The position numbers and the translations under genes were made by a program. 64,000 nucleotides of DNA from Bordetella genomosp. 5 (GTDB lineage Bacteria > Pseudomonadota > Gammaproteobacteria > Burkholderiales > Burkholderiaceae_B): NCBI RefSeq assembly GCF_002261475.1, contig NZ_NEVN01000007.1, positions 186,001 to 250,000 of the forward strand, in the 5' to 3' direction. Shown in pieces: positions 1 to 8,315 of the stretch; the first letter of the stretch is position 1; every line of letters starts with the position of its first letter. The notes below the pieces were generated by a model. The model ran no database searches and was not told the DNA's origin. It saw nothing but the letters and a program-made list of their open reading frames with translations.

Positions 1-602
1 GTCGTGATGGCGCGCAGGTCGGACCCGCCCTGCTTCTCGGTGAGGCCCATGCCGATCAGGGCGCCGCTCTTGGCGCCGACGGGCGCGTCGGCCGGATCGA
101 ATTCGCGCGACGCCAGACGGGGCATCCAGGTCTGCGCGAAGTCGATCGCGCCCGCCGGCTCGCGTGCGATGAGCGGCAGGGCCGCGAAGGTCATCGTGGT
201 GGGGCACAGGGTGCCGGCCTCGACCTGCCCCTGCATGAGAAACGCGGCGGCGCGCGCCACATGGGCCCCGGCTCCCGGCTGCAGCCAGGCACGGTTATGC
301 AGGCCGCGCGCGGCGATGCCGCGCATGAGCTGGGTCCAGGCGGGATGGAATTCGATCCGGTCGATGCGGTGGCCGCCGCGATCGTAGCCATGCAGCTCGG
401 GCGGATGACGGTTGGCCTCGTCGCCGGCGGCGAGGGTCTGGGCCCGGCCCAGCCAGGCCCCGTGCTCGCGCAGCTCGGCCGCATGGGCGTGCGCGCCTTC
501 GCGCGCCACCGCCTCGGCCAGCACCGGATCGGTGTCGTAGAGCGAGTAATCGTCCAGGGGCGGCACCTGATTGGTCACCGCGTGCGTGAAGAACGGCTGC
601 AT
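1..602 (-). CDS. AidB-like acyl-CoA dehydrogenase, N-terminal part (runs off the window)
   Basis: Only the first 200 residues are present; the rest lies beyond the left edge. They match the N-terminal domain of the AidB branch of the acyl-CoA dehydrogenase superfamily. The order is an N-Q-x-P-P-L motif near residue 11, a region with NRHPPEL and FHPAW, then LCPTTMTFA near 133 and a flavin-proximal TEKQGGSD motif near 188. AidB-type proteins bind FAD and DNA; in E. coli AidB belongs to the adaptive alkylation response, but many homologues act as catabolic acyl-CoA dehydrogenases. The ATG at 602 is preceded by AAGGAGA at a good distance. The gene follows rmuC in the same direction across a 187-bp gap that holds a 15-bp tandem repeat. 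Confidence 0.85.
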   Translation of the reverse strand, partial: MQPFFTHAVTNQVPPLDDYSLYDTDPVLAEAVAREGAHAHAAELREHGAWLGRAQTLAAGDEANRHPPELHGYDRGGHRIDRIEFHPAWTQLMRGIAARGLHNRAWLQPGAGAHVARAAAFLMQGQVEAGTLCPTTMTFAALPLIAREPAGAIDFAQTWMPRLASREFDPADAPVGAKSGALIGMGLTEKQGGSDLRAIT

Positions 603-680
603 GGCGTCTCCTTGCGGACTTGCGGACCCGCCCTGAGACGCGGCGGGCTACGAACCTAGTGTATCGGGTTCGTTGGAGGA

Positions 681-780
681 CGGCGCGGGGCTACCCGGCG
701 CGGGGCAACCCGGCGCGGGGCTACCCGGCGCGGGGCAACCCGGCGCGGGGCTACCCGGCGCGGGGCTACCCGGCGCGGAG
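681..780. repeat. 15-bp tandem repeat (about 6.7 units)
   Basis: Six full 15-bp units of the form C(T/A)ACCCGGCGCGGGG and a partial seventh are visible. Positions two and three alternate TA and AA through most of the array, giving a 30-bp higher-order period. The array lies between the stop codon of rmuC (790) and the start of the aidB-like gene (602). In one shadow frame the unit encodes a pentapeptide, but no real gene uses that frame. Confidence 0.9.
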
Positions 781-789
781 CGGCGCGGT

Positions 790-2229
790 TCAGGCGGGCC
801 CGGGGCGACCCTGCGCGGCAGGGGACGGCGCGGCGTCGGCCGCCGCGGCATCGCCCGGCGCGGCATCGGCCGGCGCGCCATCGGCCGCCGCGGCGCTGTC
901 CAGCGTGGCATCTGCCGCCGCCACACCAAAGAGCTGCCGCGTTTCGTCTTCGGGCAGGGCCTCGACCGTCTTGAGGCTGCGCAACATCACGCGGGTGCGG
1001 GTTTCGGTGGCGCCGATCTTGCTGCTGGCGTTGTCGAGCGACTTCTTGACCGTGGCGAGCGCGTCACCGAACTTCGAGAACTCGGTCTTGACCGCGCGCA
1101 GCACCTGCCAGACTTCGGACGAGCGCTGCTCGATGGCGAGCGTGCGAAAGCCCATCTGCAGGCTGTTGAGCAGCGCGGCCAGGTTGGTGGGACCGGCCAC
1201 GTTCACGCGCAGGCCGTGCAGCTTGTCGATCAAGCCGGGCTGACGCAGCACCTCGGCATACAGCCCTTCGGTGGGCAGGAACATGATGGCGAAATCGGTG
1301 GTGTGCGGCGGGGCCACGTACTTATCGGCGATGAGACGCGCCTGGGTCTCGACCGCGCGGGCCAGCGCGGTGCCCGCCTGACGCGCGCCGTCGGCGTCCG
1401 CGGCTTCCTGGGCGTTGAGCAGGCGCTCGTATTCTTCCTTGGGAAACTTGGCGTCCACCGGCAGCCAGACCGGTTCGCCCCCGGCATCGCGGCCCGGCAG
1501 CCGGATCGCGAACTCGACGATCGCGTCGCTGCCCGGCACCGGCCGCACATTGCGCGCGTACTGGTCCGCGGTCATGGTGTCTTCGATCAGGCGGGCGAGC
1601 TGGACCTCGCCCCAGGTGCCGCGCGACTTCACGTTGGTGAGCACCCGGCGCAGATCGCCCACGCCGGCCGCCAGCGTCTGCATCTCGCCCAGGCCCTTGT
1701 GCACGGCCTCGAGCCGTTCGGATACCAGTTTGAACGACTCGCCCAGCCGCTGCTCGAGGGTGGCGTGCAGCTTCTCGTCCACCGTGCGCCGCATCTCTTC
1801 GAGACGGGCGCCGTTATCGGCCTGCAGCGCCTGCAGGCGCGCATCGACCGTCTGGCGCACTTCGGCCATGCGCCGGTCGTTGAGCTCGACCAGCCCCTGC
1901 AGCCGCTCGCCGAACTGGGCCGAGAAGCGCGCCAGCGAGGCGGCGTATTCCTCGCGCGCCTCGCGCTGGTCACGTGCCAGCGCGCCCCGCAGGTCTTCCT
2001 GGGTTTGCGCGAGCTCGGTGCGCAGCGCGCGGGACGACTCCGACAGCTCGCCGCGCAGCCCGCGCTGGCCCTCGGCCAGATCCGCGCGCAGCAGGCGCTC
2101 GAGCCGTTCGATGTCGGCGCGCAGGGCATCGACGCCCGCGCCGCCGCCCGCCCGCAAGAACGCGCCGAGCGCGAACAACGCGGCCAGCACCGCGGCCCCC
2201 GCCATGACCCACGACAGCATTGGCTCCAA
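790..2229 (-). CDS. rmuC: RmuC family DNA recombination protein
   Basis: The predicted protein has 479 residues. A single N-terminal membrane segment (about residues 5-25) is followed by a long coiled coil (about 30-200) and the RmuC domain (about 200-430), with typical blocks such as RGTWGEVQLARLIED and LPVDAKFP. RmuC limits certain DNA rearrangements in E. coli and has a nuclease-like fold; membrane anchoring fits the family. The C-terminus is an unusual low-complexity tail rich in Ala, Asp and Pro (about residues 440-479). The codon at 2229 is TTG with AGGAG six bases upstream; an ATG three codons later (2220) gives nearly the same protein but sits 15 bases from that site. Confidence 0.92.
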   Translation of the reverse strand: MEPMLSWVMAGAAVLAALFALGAFLRAGGGAGVDALRADIERLERLLRADLAEGQRGLRGELSESSRALRTELAQTQEDLRGALARDQREAREEYAASLARFSAQFGERLQGLVELNDRRMAEVRQTVDARLQALQADNGARLEEMRRTVDEKLHATLEQRLGESFKLVSERLEAVHKGLGEMQTLAAGVGDLRRVLTNVKSRGTWGEVQLARLIEDTMTADQYARNVRPVPGSDAIVEFAIRLPGRDAGGEPVWLPVDAKFPKEEYERLLNAQEAADADGARQAGTALARAVETQARLIADKYVAPPHTTDFAIMFLPTEGLYAEVLRQPGLIDKLHGLRVNVAGPTNLAALLNSLQMGFRTLAIEQRSSEVWQVLRAVKTEFSKFGDALATVKKSLDNASSKIGATETRTRVMLRSLKTVEALPEDETRQLFGVAAADATLDSAAAADGAPADAAPGDAAAADAAPSPAAQGRPGPA

Positions 2230-2449
2230 ATCCCTCTCCTCGCAATTCCGACGACAACATCAAGACGCGATTCTGCCTGAAGCCGGGATCGCCAGCCGCG
2301 CGGGCCCCGCGCCCTGCCCCATATCGCAGTAAGATTGCGCCTTCCATCAGACTAGTCCTATTTTTCCCTTGGCCGCCTTGCCTCCGCAGACGCCGTTTTC
2401 CGGCGCTCCCCTTCCGCCCGACGGCCGCACCGCGCCTGGCGTGCGCGCC

Positions 2450-3094
2450 ATGTTCGGCCCGCTCGATCTGTCGGGCGCCGCGCCGCTCGCGCAGGGCGGA
2501 GACCGGTATGTGTTCCAGCATCCGCACGAACCCGGACTGCTGGTCAAGGTGATGGACATGCAGGCCCGCGCCGTCTTTCTGCAGGCGCGGCCCTTCAAGC
2601 GCTGGTACAAGCAATTCCAGCGCGAGAGCGCCTATCGCGTCTACCTGAACGAGTTCTCGGAGTACGTCTGTACCACCACCCGCCCCTCCGGCGTGTGGCA
2701 GGTGCCGATGGCGCGCATTCTGGGCGTGGCGCAGACCAGCCTGGGGCTGGGCCTGCTGGTGGAAAAGATCACCGACGGCAACGGCCTGCTCGCGCCCACC
2801 GTGAAGGACCTGGCGGCGCAGGGCAAGTTCACCGTCACGCTGGCAGCCAAGCTGGATGCCTTCTTCGCCGATCTGGCCGACGCTCACCTGGTGATCCACG
2901 ACATGTCGGCCAGCAACGTGGCCTGCGGCTACAACGCCGACGGCAAGCCCGGTCTGTATCTGGTGGATGGCTTCGGCGTGCTGCCGCTGATTCCGTTCTA
3001 TGCCTGGAGCCGCCGGCTCAACCGCCGCCGCATCGAGCGCAAATACGCCGAGATGCGCGCGCGCATGCCGGCGCCTGTGCCGGATCCGGACTGA
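2450..3094 (+). CDS. YrbL-like protein (kinase-fold, PhoP-network family)
   Basis: From the ATG at 2450 the protein has 214 residues and aligns in outline with the YrbL family. An N-terminal P-loop-like segment with GGDRYVFQHP and LVKVMD is followed by a kinase-like catalytic loop IHDMSASNV and a DGFG element. In enterics YrbL belongs to the PhoP regulon, but its substrate is unknown. The reading frame stays open back to a TTG at 2369. That upstream part has no ribosome site and does not match the usual family start, so I favour 2450 (a GTG lies at 2441). The stop TGA abuts the stop of the convergent DNA glycosylase gene with no base between them. Confidence 0.72.
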   Translation: MFGPLDLSGAAPLAQGGDRYVFQHPHEPGLLVKVMDMQARAVFLQARPFKRWYKQFQRESAYRVYLNEFSEYVCTTTRPSGVWQVPMARILGVAQTSLGLGLLVEKITDGNGLLAPTVKDLAAQGKFTVTLAAKLDAFFADLADAHLVIHDMSASNVACGYNADGKPGLYLVDGFGVLPLIPFYAWSRRLNRRRIERKYAEMRARMPAPVPDPD

Positions 3095-3805
3095 TCAGGC
3101 CAGCGTCGCGCCGCTGCGATCCATCCAGACGTAGTCCCGCCCCGCCTCCTGACCGCGGCGTAGCGGATTGCGCGTACAGAACGCGGCGTAGGCCGGGTCC
3201 ACGAACCGGTACGGCAGATGCTCGTCGCGGCCTGCGGGAATCCCGAGACGCGTCGTGTTGATCAGGCGCGGCACCTCCTGCCCCACGTCTTCGACAAAAA
3301 AGCGTTGCGGGTCGAATCCCTTGCCGTCCCAGTCGGGCACCTTGAGCCCGAGCGCCCGGCACAGCAGTGTCTGGCCCGCGCACAGACGCGTCGGCGCGCG
3401 CGGTCGACCCTGTGCGTCGGGATTGAGGCGCTGCATGCAGGCCAGCGCGCGGGCGTCGCTCACGGCGTCGAGCCAGGGATGCGCGGACTTGATCAGCACC
3501 GCGTTGCCGGGACCGTGCGCGCTGAAGTTCAGCGAGTCGCCCCCGCGGGCGTAATACATGTAGATCGTCCCGCCGTTCATGAACAGCGCGCGGCGCTTCT
3601 CGGTGTAGCCGAGCGAGGCGTGACTGCCGCGATCGGTGAGGTAATACGCCTCGGTCTCGATGATGCGGGCCGACAGCCACAGCCCGCGCCAGCGGCGCCG
3701 GATCACCTTGCCGAGCAGATCGCGGGCCAGTTGGGCGGCATCGCGGTCGAAGAAGGCATCGGGCAGTGCCGGCCCCGGCACGCCGGCGGGCGCCTCGCCG
3801 GTCAT
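3095..3805 (-). CDS. 3-methyladenine DNA glycosylase (AAG/MPG family)
   Basis: A 236-residue protein of the alkyladenine glycosylase family, which removes alkylated purines in base excision repair. Visible family motifs are RIIETEAY near residue 47, where the glutamate is the catalytic base, then GSHASLGYTEKR, IYMYYARGG and AVLIKSAHP. The family's usual R-N after the threonine is changed to K-R. The ATG at 3805 lies one base after the stop of the ArsC-like gene, so it is very likely the last gene of the pot operon. It ends exactly against the stop of the convergent YrbL-like gene. Confidence 0.9.
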   Translation of the reverse strand: MTGEAPAGVPGPALPDAFFDRDAAQLARDLLGKVIRRRWRGLWLSARIIETEAYYLTDRGSHASLGYTEKRRALFMNGGTIYMYYARGGDSLNFSAHGPGNAVLIKSAHPWLDAVSDARALACMQRLNPDAQGRPRAPTRLCAGQTLLCRALGLKVPDWDGKGFDPQRFFVEDVGQEVPRLINTTRLGIPAGRDEHLPYRFVDPAYAAFCTRNPLRRGQEAGRDYVWMDRSGATLA

Positions 3806-3806
3806 G

Positions 3807-4166
3807 TCAGGCGAAGCGCTCGCCGTAGCGCTTTTCGGAGAAGCCCACCGTCACCACGCCGTCGGATGTGACGGTGACGGGCCGGCGCACCAGTGCCGGG
3901 TACTCGGCGATGAGGCGGGTCCATTGGGCCGCGGTGCTCGCCGCCTTCTGCTCGTCGGACAGGGCACGCCAGGTCATGGAGGTGCGATTGACCAGCTTCT
4001 CCCAGCCGCCCAGCTGCTCGGCCCATTCTTTGAGCGTGGCAGCTGGCACCGGATGGTCGCGGTAGTCGATGAAGGTGTGCGCCACGCCGTTTTCATTGAG
4101 CCAGTCGCGCGCCTTCACGCAGGTGCTGCATTTGTTCAGGCCGTACAGGGTGGTGGTTTGGGTCAT
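3807..4166 (-). CDS. ArsC/YffB-family thioredoxin-fold protein
   Basis: A 119-residue protein with the N-terminal motif YGLNKCSTCVKARDWL (Cys13 and Cys16) and a late RRPVTV segment, as in the ArsC/Spx/YffB family. YffB-type members are thought to be glutathione-linked reductases; true arsenate reductase activity is not implied. Its ATG overlaps the potI stop by four bases (ATGA), and mpg follows one base after its stop. It is therefore translationally coupled to the polyamine transporter genes, although no functional link is known. Confidence 0.85.
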   Translation of the reverse strand: MTQTTTLYGLNKCSTCVKARDWLNENGVAHTFIDYRDHPVPAATLKEWAEQLGGWEKLVNRTSMTWRALSDEQKAASTAAQWTRLIAEYPALVRRPVTVTSDGVVTVGFSEKRYGERFA

Positions 4167-4966
4167 GAGGATTCCTTGCGCACTTGCAGGCGGTTGGCAA
4201 GGATCACGCAGGTGCCGACCGCCAGAATGAACAACGTGGCCAGGGCATTGACCTCGGGCTTGAGGCCCAGGCGCACGCGCGAAAACACTTCCATGGGCAA
4301 GGTGGTGAAACCCGGCCCGGACAGGAACGACGCCAGCACGACGTCGTCGAGCGAGAGCGTGAACGACAGCAGCCAGGCCGACGCCAGGGCCGGTGCGATC
4401 AGCGGCAGCGTGATCGAGAAGAACACGCGCAGCGGCGTGGCGCCGAGATCCAGCGCGGCCTCTTCCAGCGAGCGGTCCATGTCGCGGATGCGCGACTGGA
4501 TCACCACCGCCACGAAAGCCATGCAGAGCGTGACGTGGCCGACCCAGATCGTGAACATGCCGTTTTGCTCGGGCCAGCCCAGCAGGCCGCGCATCTCGAC
4601 GAACATGAGCAGCAGCGAGATGCCCAGCACCACCTCGGGAATCACCAGAGGCGCGCTCAGCATGCCCAGGTAGAGGCCGAAGCCGCGGAAGCGGCCCATG
4701 CGCGCCAGCACGTAGCCGGCCCAGGTGCCGATGATGGTGGCCGCGGTCGCGGTGAGCGCCGCCACCTTGAACGACAGCCAGGCGGCCCGCAGCAGCGCGT
4801 CGTCGGCGAACAGCGCCGAGTACCAGCGCAGCGAAAAGCCGGTCCAGGAGGTGACGACGGGCGAATCGTTGAACGAAAACGCCATCAGGCTCAGGATGGG
4901 CACATACAGAAAGAAATAGCCCAGGCCGAGGGCCAGCCCGCGCAGGGACTTGTTGGGTCCTTTCAT
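4163..4966 (-). CDS. potI: Putrescine-type ABC transporter permease PotI
   Basis: The 267-residue integral membrane protein has about six transmembrane segments. It carries the permease EAA motif EAALDLGATPLRVF before the fifth helix, which contacts the ATPase. It forms the membrane channel with PotH for uptake of putrescine or a related polyamine. The chosen ATG at 4966 overlaps the potH stop by four bases; the open frame upstream is only a shadow of potH. Order and overlaps (potF-potG-potH-potI) match the E. coli-type putrescine system. Confidence 0.92.
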   Translation of the reverse strand: MKGPNKSLRGLALGLGYFFLYVPILSLMAFSFNDSPVVTSWTGFSLRWYSALFADDALLRAAWLSFKVAALTATAATIIGTWAGYVLARMGRFRGFGLYLGMLSAPLVIPEVVLGISLLLMFVEMRGLLGWPEQNGMFTIWVGHVTLCMAFVAVVIQSRIRDMDRSLEEAALDLGATPLRVFFSITLPLIAPALASAWLLSFTLSLDDVVLASFLSGPGFTTLPMEVFSRVRLGLKPEVNALATLFILAVGTCVILANRLQVRKESS

Positions 4967-5883
4967 CGGCGGCCCCCGCGATCGAGCTGCTGCTGCTTGA
5001 TCTGGTTGTACTGGAACAGCGCCAGCGGCACGAGCAACAGCAGCACCATGACGCACGTCACCGCCGAGGCCATCGGCCAGTCGGTGTTGTTGAAGAACTC
5101 ATTCCACATCACGCGGCCCATCATCAGCGTATCGGCGCCGCCGAGCATCTCGGGAATCACGTATTCGCCCACCGCCGGGATGAACACCAGCATCGCCCCG
5201 GCGATCACGCCCGGCCGCGACAGCGGCACGGTGATGCGCCAGAACGCCTGCCAGGGCTTGGCGCCCAGATCGTAGGCGGCCTCGAGCAGACGCAGGTCCA
5301 TCTTCACGAGATTGGCGTAGAGCGGCAGGATGAAAAACGGCAGATAGGCATAGACCATGCCGATGTACACGGCCAGGTCGGTGCGGTAGATCTCGAGCGG
5401 GCTCGCGGTGATGCCGAGGGTCATCAGCACCTTGTTGAGCAGGCCGTCGTTGCGCAGGATGCCGACCCAGGCATACACGCGCAGCAGCAGCGAACTCCAG
5501 AAGGGCAGGATCACGGCCAGCAGCAGCACGTTGCGAATCGCTGGCGACGAGCGCGCGATGTAGTACGCCATCGGATAACCGATCAGGATGCAGACCAGCG
5601 TCGTGATCGCGGCCATCTTGACCGAGTTCAGGTAGGTGGCGAAGTACAGGTTGTCGGTGAACAGCAGGACGTAGCTGCGCAGGTGCAGGCTGAGCTGCAC
5701 CGCCTCGTCCTTGAACTCGGCCAGCGGCGTGTACGGCGGGATGCCGAACTCGAGCTCCGCGAAGCTGATCTTGAACACCAGCAGGAACGGCACCAGCAGG
5801 AAGACCACCAGCCACAGAAATGGCGGCACCACCGCCAGGGCACGCCCCGACGGCAGCCACTCGCGCACGGACGGCAGCCTCAT
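4963..5883 (-). CDS. potH: Putrescine-type ABC transporter permease PotH
   Basis: The 306-residue inner-membrane permease starts with a cytoplasmic tail and a strong first helix (about residues 20-40). Several further helices follow, with the EAA loop EAAYDLGAKPWQAFWRI. It pairs with PotI to form the transport path energised by PotG. The ATG at 5883 overlaps the potG stop by four bases and its own stop overlaps the potI start by four, indicating translational coupling along the operon. Confidence 0.92.
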   Translation of the reverse strand: MRLPSVREWLPSGRALAVVPPFLWLVVFLLVPFLLVFKISFAELEFGIPPYTPLAEFKDEAVQLSLHLRSYVLLFTDNLYFATYLNSVKMAAITTLVCILIGYPMAYYIARSSPAIRNVLLLAVILPFWSSLLLRVYAWVGILRNDGLLNKVLMTLGITASPLEIYRTDLAVYIGMVYAYLPFFILPLYANLVKMDLRLLEAAYDLGAKPWQAFWRITVPLSRPGVIAGAMLVFIPAVGEYVIPEMLGGADTLMMGRVMWNEFFNNTDWPMASAVTCVMVLLLLVPLALFQYNQIKQQQLDRGGRR

Positions 5884-7007
5884 GATGCCAGCACCGTGGC
5901 GCTATCGGCGTCCCAGCTGACGTAGACCTCTTCGTCGATGCCGGGCGCGTCGATCGAGCCCAGCAGCAGGCTGGGCATGCTGGCCTCGATCACCATGCCG
6001 GAGTCGAGCCGGATCTGAAAGAGACCGTAGCTGCCCATCCAGGCCATGTGACTGACCATGCCATGGGCCCAGTTGTAGTCGCCATCGGGTTGATTGCGCG
6101 ACACGACCAGACGCTCGGGGCGGATCGAGACGTGCACGTCCATGCCCAGCGGCTCGCTCACGCCGTGATTGACGTAGAGCGGACGCGACAGCTCCTCGGA
6201 CTCGATCACGACATGGTCGGGCGCGTCTTCGGTGATGGTGCCGGTGAAGAGATTCGTGCTGCCGATGAAGCCCGCCACGAAGCGCGAGTTGGGGAAGTTG
6301 TAGACGTCTTGGGGCGAGCCGCACTGCACGATCTGGCCGTCGGTCATGACGGCCAGCCGGTGCGCCATCGTCATGGCTTCTTCCTGGTCGTGGGTGACCA
6401 TGATGCAGGTCACGCCGACCTGCTCCAGGATCTTGACCAGCTCGATCTGCGTTTTCTGGCGGATCTGCTTGTCGAGCGCCGACATGGGCTCGTCGAGCAG
6501 CAGCAGCTTGGGCCGCTTGACCAGGCTGCGCGCCAGCGCCACGCGCTGTTGCTGGCCGCCCGACAACTGATGCGGCTTGCGGCGCGAATAACCCGCCATC
6601 TGCATCAGGTCGAGCGCCTCGAACACGCGGTCGTGGATCTCCGCGCGGTCGACCCCCTCCTGCTTGAGGCCGAAGGCGACGTTGGCCTCGACGGTCATGT
6701 GGGGAAACAGCGCGTACGACTGGAACATCATGTTGACCGGCCGCCGGTAAGGCGGCACGGCCGTGATGTCTTCGCCATCGAGCATGATCTGCCCCGACGT
6801 CGCGTCTTCGAAGCCCGCCAGCATGCGCAGCAGCGTGGACTTGCCACTGCCCGAGCTGCCCAGGAGGGCGAAGATCTCGTTGCGCTTGACCGAAAGGTTG
6901 ACCGATCGGACGGCGACGGTGTCGCCGAAAATCTTGACCACGTCGACGATCTTGACGAACTCGTCCGGATCGGTGGAGTGCTGTGCCGTGTAACGGCTAT
7001 CGCTCAT
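5880..7007 (-). CDS. potG: Putrescine-type ABC transporter ATPase PotG
   Basis: A 375-residue ABC ATPase with Walker A GSSGSGKS at residues 50-57, Q-loop MMFQSYALFP, signature LSGGQQQR, Walker B LLLLDEP and the H-loop [10 protein letters not shown]-terminal TOBE domain is typical of spermidine/putrescine importers (PotA/PotG). It powers uptake through PotH-PotI with PotF as receptor. It starts six bases downstream of the potF stop. Confidence 0.93.
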   Translation of the reverse strand: MSDSRYTAQHSTDPDEFVKIVDVVKIFGDTVAVRSVNLSVKRNEIFALLGSSGSGKSTLLRMLAGFEDATSGQIMLDGEDITAVPPYRRPVNMMFQSYALFPHMTVEANVAFGLKQEGVDRAEIHDRVFEALDLMQMAGYSRRKPHQLSGGQQQRVALARSLVKRPKLLLLDEPMSALDKQIRQKTQIELVKILEQVGVTCIMVTHDQEEAMTMAHRLAVMTDGQIVQCGSPQDVYNFPNSRFVAGFIGSTNLFTGTITEDAPDHVVIESEELSRPLYVNHGVSEPLGMDVHVSIRPERLVVSRNQPDGDYNWAHGMVSHMAWMGSYGLFQIRLDSGMVIEASMPSLLLGSIDAPGIDEEVYVSWDADSATVLAS

Positions 7008-7013
7008 GATGAC

Positions 7014-8117
7014 TTATCTTCCGGACTTCAGTTCGGCCCACATGCGGGTCTGCAGGCGCTGGACGGGCAGCGGCTGCGCCTTGATGACGTACAGCGTCTT
7101 GGCGACATCCGGACCCGGATAGATCATCGGATTGTCGGCGACGTCCTTCACCACGTACTTGCGCGCCTCTTTGTTGGCGTTGGGGTAGAACATGGTGTTG
7201 GTGATCGCGGCGTGCACCTGCGGCGTTTCGATGTAGTTGATGAACGCGTGCGCCTCTTCGGGATGCGGCGCATCCTTGGGGATCACCATCAGATCGAACC
7301 AGGCCGGCGCGCCACCCTTCGGAATGAAGTAGTTGATGTCGTAGGTCTTTTTGGCCTGCTGGGCGCGGTTGCGCGAGATCATCACGTCGCCCGAGAAGCC
7401 ATAGACCATGCACAGATCGCCCACGGCGAGCTCGTCGATATAGCCCGACGAGCTGAACTGGCGGATGTACGGGCGGATCTTCTTGAGGAGCTCGAGCGCT
7501 TCTTTATAGTCTTCGGGCTTGTCGGAGTTGGGATCCTTGCCGAGGTACTTGAGCGCGGCCGGGAACACCTGCGCGGCTTCGTCGAGCACCGAAATGCCGC
7601 AATCCTTGAGCTTGGCGGCGTTCTCGGGCTTGAACAGCATGTCCCAGCTTCCGAGATCGGCGTTCTCGCCCATGATCTCTTTGACCTTGGTGACGTTGTA
7701 GCCCAGGCCGTTGGTGCCATAGCCCCACGGCACGGCGTACTCGTTGCCGGGATCGACGGTGGCGACCAGCGCCATGATGTCCGGGTCGAGATACTTCAGG
7801 TTCGGGATCTTCGACTTGTCGAGCTTCTGAAACAGGCCACCCTGGATCTGGCGCGAGGCGTAATGCGTCGAGGGCACGACGATGTCGTAGCCCGACTTGC
7901 CCGTCAGCAGCTTGGCCTGCAGGGTATCGTTGTTGTCGTAGACGTCGTAGCGGACCTTGATGCCGGTCTCTTTCTCGAAGCCTGGAATGGTATCGGGCGC
8001 GGTGTATTCGGCCCAGTTGTAGACGTTGACGACCTTGTTCTGTGCCAACGCGGGTGTAACCGCCGCGGCGACTGCCGTGAGACCCAGCGCAAAGCGCATT
8101 CCCGTCATGAATTTCAT
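7014..8117 (-). CDS. potF: Periplasmic putrescine-binding protein PotF
   Basis: The mature receptor of the adjacent polyamine ABC system. The 367-residue protein has a signal peptide (about residues 1-25, ending A-L-A). It then shows the PotD/PotF pattern VYNWAEYTAPDTIPGFEKE and a DVYDNNDTLQAKLLTG segment. The ATG at 8117 is preceded by AAGGGG; an open frame runs 16 codons further upstream but lacks a signal sequence. It is the first gene of potFGHI-arsC-like-mpg. Exact ligand specificity (putrescine, spermidine or another amine) cannot be read from sequence alone. Confidence 0.92.
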   Translation of the reverse strand: MKFMTGMRFALGLTAVAAAVTPALAQNKVVNVYNWAEYTAPDTIPGFEKETGIKVRYDVYDNNDTLQAKLLTGKSGYDIVVPSTHYASRQIQGGLFQKLDKSKIPNLKYLDPDIMALVATVDPGNEYAVPWGYGTNGLGYNVTKVKEIMGENADLGSWDMLFKPENAAKLKDCGISVLDEAAQVFPAALKYLGKDPNSDKPEDYKEALELLKKIRPYIRQFSSSGYIDELAVGDLCMVYGFSGDVMISRNRAQQAKKTYDINYFIPKGGAPAWFDLMVIPKDAPHPEEAHAFINYIETPQVHAAITNTMFYPNANKEARKYVVKDVADNPMIYPGPDVAKTLYVIKAQPLPVQRLQTRMWAELKSGR

Positions 8118-8156
8118 CGCGACCCCTTGCCTAATTTCGCGTGTTGGAGAAATGCC

Positions 8157-8181
8157 AAAAGGCAAAATGATAAAGCCTTTT
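8157..8181. promoter_or_regulatory. Inverted repeat upstream of potF
   Basis: Seven-base arms AAAAGGC and GCCTTTT are separated by 11 bases, about 40 bp upstream of the potF start in the gap between potF and the Kdo kinase gene (8118-8315). It could be an operator for the pot operon. No run of T follows on either strand, so it is not an obvious terminator. Function is inferred only from position. Confidence 0.3.
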
Positions 8182-8315
8182 AGAGGGTGGTTGTTGTCGC
8201 CCGCCCTCCGAATCGGCGATTTTCGCGGGGGGATGGCGACGCGACCGACACCGCGCGTTCGCCCACCCTTGCCCGCGGGGCTGCTCAGGCAGCCATGGCG
8301 TTCATGCCGCAGCCT

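Noticed and set aside
673-2280. Open frame of 535 codons antisense to rmuC
   Set aside because: Opposite a clearly recognised gene, with no family motifs; it only reads the 15-bp repeat as a pentapeptide.
3807-4166. Arsenate reductase with a resistance role
   Set aside because: No ars regulator or efflux genes are near and the C-S-T-C motif fits YffB-like proteins, so only the family is stated.
8279-8294. Terminator for the Kdo kinase gene
   Set aside because: GGCTGC-TCAG-GCAGCC forms a hairpin but is followed by GC-rich sequence with no T-run on either strand.
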